Origin: an uncultured Lewinella sp.
GTDB lineage: Bacteria > Bacteroidota > Bacteroidia > Chitinophagales > Saprospiraceae
Direction: 5' to 3'
DNA length: 52,975 nucleotides
Assembly (NCBI GenBank): GCA_937873655.1
Contig: CALMYQ010000166.1
Coordinates: 1 to 52,975, forward strand
Shown here: positions 52,053-52,975 of the stretch, piece by piece
Layout: each line of letters opens with the position of its first letter
Numbering within the stretch: the first letter of the stretch is position 1
Notes under the pieces: model-generated
Told to the model about the DNA's origin: nothing
Seen by the model: only the letters and a program-made list of their open reading frames with translations
Databases searched by the model: none
Position numbers and translations under genes: made by a program

Positions 52053-52265
52053 ATGAGAAAGAATATCGGCATCCTGCTGATGGTACTCGGCATCGCCCTG
52101 GGCATCTACGGATTTACCAAACTGGACGATAACAAAGCCGATATCCGGATCGGCGACCTGGAGCTCAGCGCCGAAGACAAAGGCGGCATAAACCAGGCCT
52201 ATGTTTTACTTGGACTCGGCGCCCTTGGCCTTTTGGCCGGCGCCGTAGCCGTAAGCAGAAGGTAA
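52053..52265 (+). CDS. two-helix membrane protein (DUF3185-like)
   Basis: A 70-aa protein with two transmembrane helices (NIGILLMVLGIALGIYGF and AYVLLGLGALGLLAGAVAV) joined by a polar loop (KLDDNKADIRIGDLELS...), and a short basic C-terminus (SRR). The shape resembles DUF3185-type small membrane proteins. It is the last gene of the operon and is followed 26 bp later by a bidirectional terminator. Confidence 0.7.
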   Translation: MRKNIGILLMVLGIALGIYGFTKLDDNKADIRIGDLELSAEDKGGINQAYVLLGLGALGLLAGAVAVSRR

Positions 52266-52291
52266 ACTAAACCAGGATTTTGTCAAAATAA

Positions 52292-52327
52292 AAAAGCCAT
52301 GCTCCCGTCAAAAGGAACATGGCTTTT
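52292..52327. terminator. bidirectional intrinsic terminator
   Basis: AAAAGCCATG (52292-52301) and CATGGCTTTT (52318-52327) are perfect complements around a 16-nt loop. On the plus strand TTTTGTTT follows; on the minus strand TTTTTTATTTT follows. It ends the YtxH operon and, from the other side, the tRNA-like gene whose CCA lies only 3 bp away. Confidence 0.85.
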
Positions 52328-52330
52328 GTT

Positions 52331-52486
52331 TGGCTGTGAGGGAAGGATTCGAACCTTCAAAGGGCGGTTAGCCGCAGCACAAGGTTAAGTGGTCAACCCT
52401 AATCCCGAAGGATTTATGCTGTGTTTATCCCGTTTATCCCTACCCCCGAGACAAGAGGGCATGGCTGCCTGTTTCATCACCTCACA
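52331..52486 (-). tRNA. tRNA-like RNA with 84-nt structured insertion in place of the variable arm
   Basis: Read on the minus strand the ends fold as a tRNA. Acceptor TGTGAGG/CCTCACA has 7 perfect pairs, with discriminator G and encoded CCA. TG follows at positions 8-9. D-stem ATG/CAT encloses a Leu-type loop AAACAGGCAGC. Anticodon stem CCCTC/GGGGG (one T-G pair) encloses TTGTCTC, giving anticodon GTC. T-arm is GAAGG-TTCGAAT-CCTTC. Between anticodon stem and T-stem lie 84 nt (52359-52442) instead of the usual 4-20: AGGG/CCCT closes the domain, CAGCA/TGCTG encloses AATCC-TTCG-GGATT and GGTT...AACC, and GCGG-CTAA-CCGC follows. The unit AACGGGATAAAC contains a 9-bp tandem GGGATAAAC. It may be a novel tRNA-like RNA, a tRNA with an inserted element, or a pseudogene. 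Confidence 0.6.
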
Positions 52487-52535
52487 GTGTTTGAAGCGTT
52501 TTGTAAAGCCTTTGCTTTTTCGCTGTCTGATGATG

Positions 52536-52567
52536 CAAAGATAAAATATTTGCCATTTTTGTGCAAA
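52536..52567 (-). promoter_or_regulatory. Bacteroidota promoter of the tRNA-like gene
   Basis: On the minus strand TTTG (52564-52567) and TATCTTTG (52536-52543) are spaced 20 bp, an excellent -33/-7 match. Transcription would start near 52529, giving a 5' leader of about 43 nt. Confidence 0.7.
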
Positions 52568-52569
52568 TT

Positions 52570-52975
52570 TTTCAAAAAGAAAATCAAAAATTTAGAAATT
52601 ATTAAAATTATTCTCTTTTTTTGATATTATCTAAGAATCATCCCTGTCACGCCGCGGGTTTTTAAGAATTCTTAAATGAAGGAATTGGGCATTTGAAGAT
52701 TTTGTAATAAAAAGCCGCCATTTTGCATTAAATTTCAAAAAAAATGCAAATCTTGATACATTGTATTTTGATCTTCTGAAATTACAATGCAATAAGTTGA
52801 AAACCAACCAACCTAAAAAATGTCTGCAAACCTCCCCTAACTGCCCTGAGTGCCCTGAGTGGTCCCCCCCCAACACCCAACCTGAGTGCCCTAAGTGGTC
52901 CCAAAACTCCCCCCAGACCATCGGGCACAGACGCCCGCCCAGCCCGCTCGAACGCCACCCCCGGGCAACACCCCA
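52570..52975. other. gene-poor right end with CCCTGAGTG words
   Basis: The first ~260 bp are very AT-rich with no ORF that shows domains. Around 52844-52900 the words CCCTGAGTGCCCTGAGTGG and CCTGAGTGCCCTAAGTGG appear, matching the core of the repeat at bases 1-183. The final bases are C-rich. A 96-codon minus-strand ORF (52631-52921) is just the reading of these repeat words. No RNA gene is recognised. Confidence 0.6.

Noticed and set aside
52631..52921. 96-codon minus-strand ORF at the right end
   Set aside because: Its first part is only the translation of CCCTGAGTG repeat words and the rest is AT-rich intergenic DNA.

Overview
The window reads as chromosomal DNA of a Bacteroidota species, most likely from the Saprospiria (Saprospiraceae/Lewinella/Haliscomenobacter-like). 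Support comes from type IX secretion sorting domains of both type A (338-aa dioxygenase) and type B (1894-aa adhesin), Bacteroidota promoters of the form TTG-N19-21-TAnnTTTG, LytS/LytTR and propeller-type two-component systems, a GH97 glucosidase, a BatA protein, and few Shine-Dalgarno sites. The order-level placement is inference. Most genes are moderately GC-rich; several intergenic and accessory stretches are clearly AT-rich.

Layout. 1-9.5 kb: an 81-bp duplicated intergenic repeat, a GyrI-like ligand-binding protein, then three secreted hydrolase-type genes on one strand (M14 carboxypeptidase, Asp-box beta-propeller protein, GH97 lipoprotein) and an AT-rich membrane protein. 9.6-13.3 kb: a LytS-type kinase and LytTR regulator separated by a composite intergenic repeat, a T9SS-exported intradiol-dioxygenase-like protein, then short tandem repeats. 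13.3-23.2 kb: BatA-like protein, ferredoxin/thioredoxin-reductase-like flavoprotein, a giant secreted Fn3/PKD-type protein, a second inverted copy of the composite repeat, and a small membrane protein. 23.4-33.4 kb: 2-oxoglutarate dehydrogenase E1, a DUF433/DUF5615 toxin-antitoxin pair with a frameshift in the toxin, an S1/P1-nuclease/phospholipase-C-like protein, a NarL regulator with a propeller sensor kinase, and a FabH-type ketosynthase. 33.5-40.4 kb: a lipoprotein, a sterol-desaturase family protein, two overlapping secreted MORN-caspase genes, a DUF4920 lipoprotein and an HD-domain protein.

40.4-46.5 kb is the least explained part. It holds three paralogous ~510-530-aa helical-repeat proteins of unknown function (two very similar at the C-terminus, one divergent), two tiny 42-codon ORFs with their own promoter signals, several perfect palindromes in the gaps, and a candidate small RNA with promoter and terminator. 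The third paralog is a compositional mosaic with an AT-rich core.

46.6-52.3 kb is a stress/envelope-type group: CsbD, an outer-membrane-protein remnant, a thioredoxin-fold protein lacking CXXC, a sigma-54 activator with about five PAS domains, and a four-gene operon (YtxH, holin-like and two small envelope proteins). The end of the window carries an unusual 156-nt tRNA-like gene: acceptor stem, D-arm, anticodon arm, T-arm and CCA are intact, but an 84-nt folded domain replaces the variable arm. It has its own promoter and terminator. This, the 40-46 kb paralog/small-ORF locus and the paired MORN-caspases are the strongest candidates for undescribed biology.
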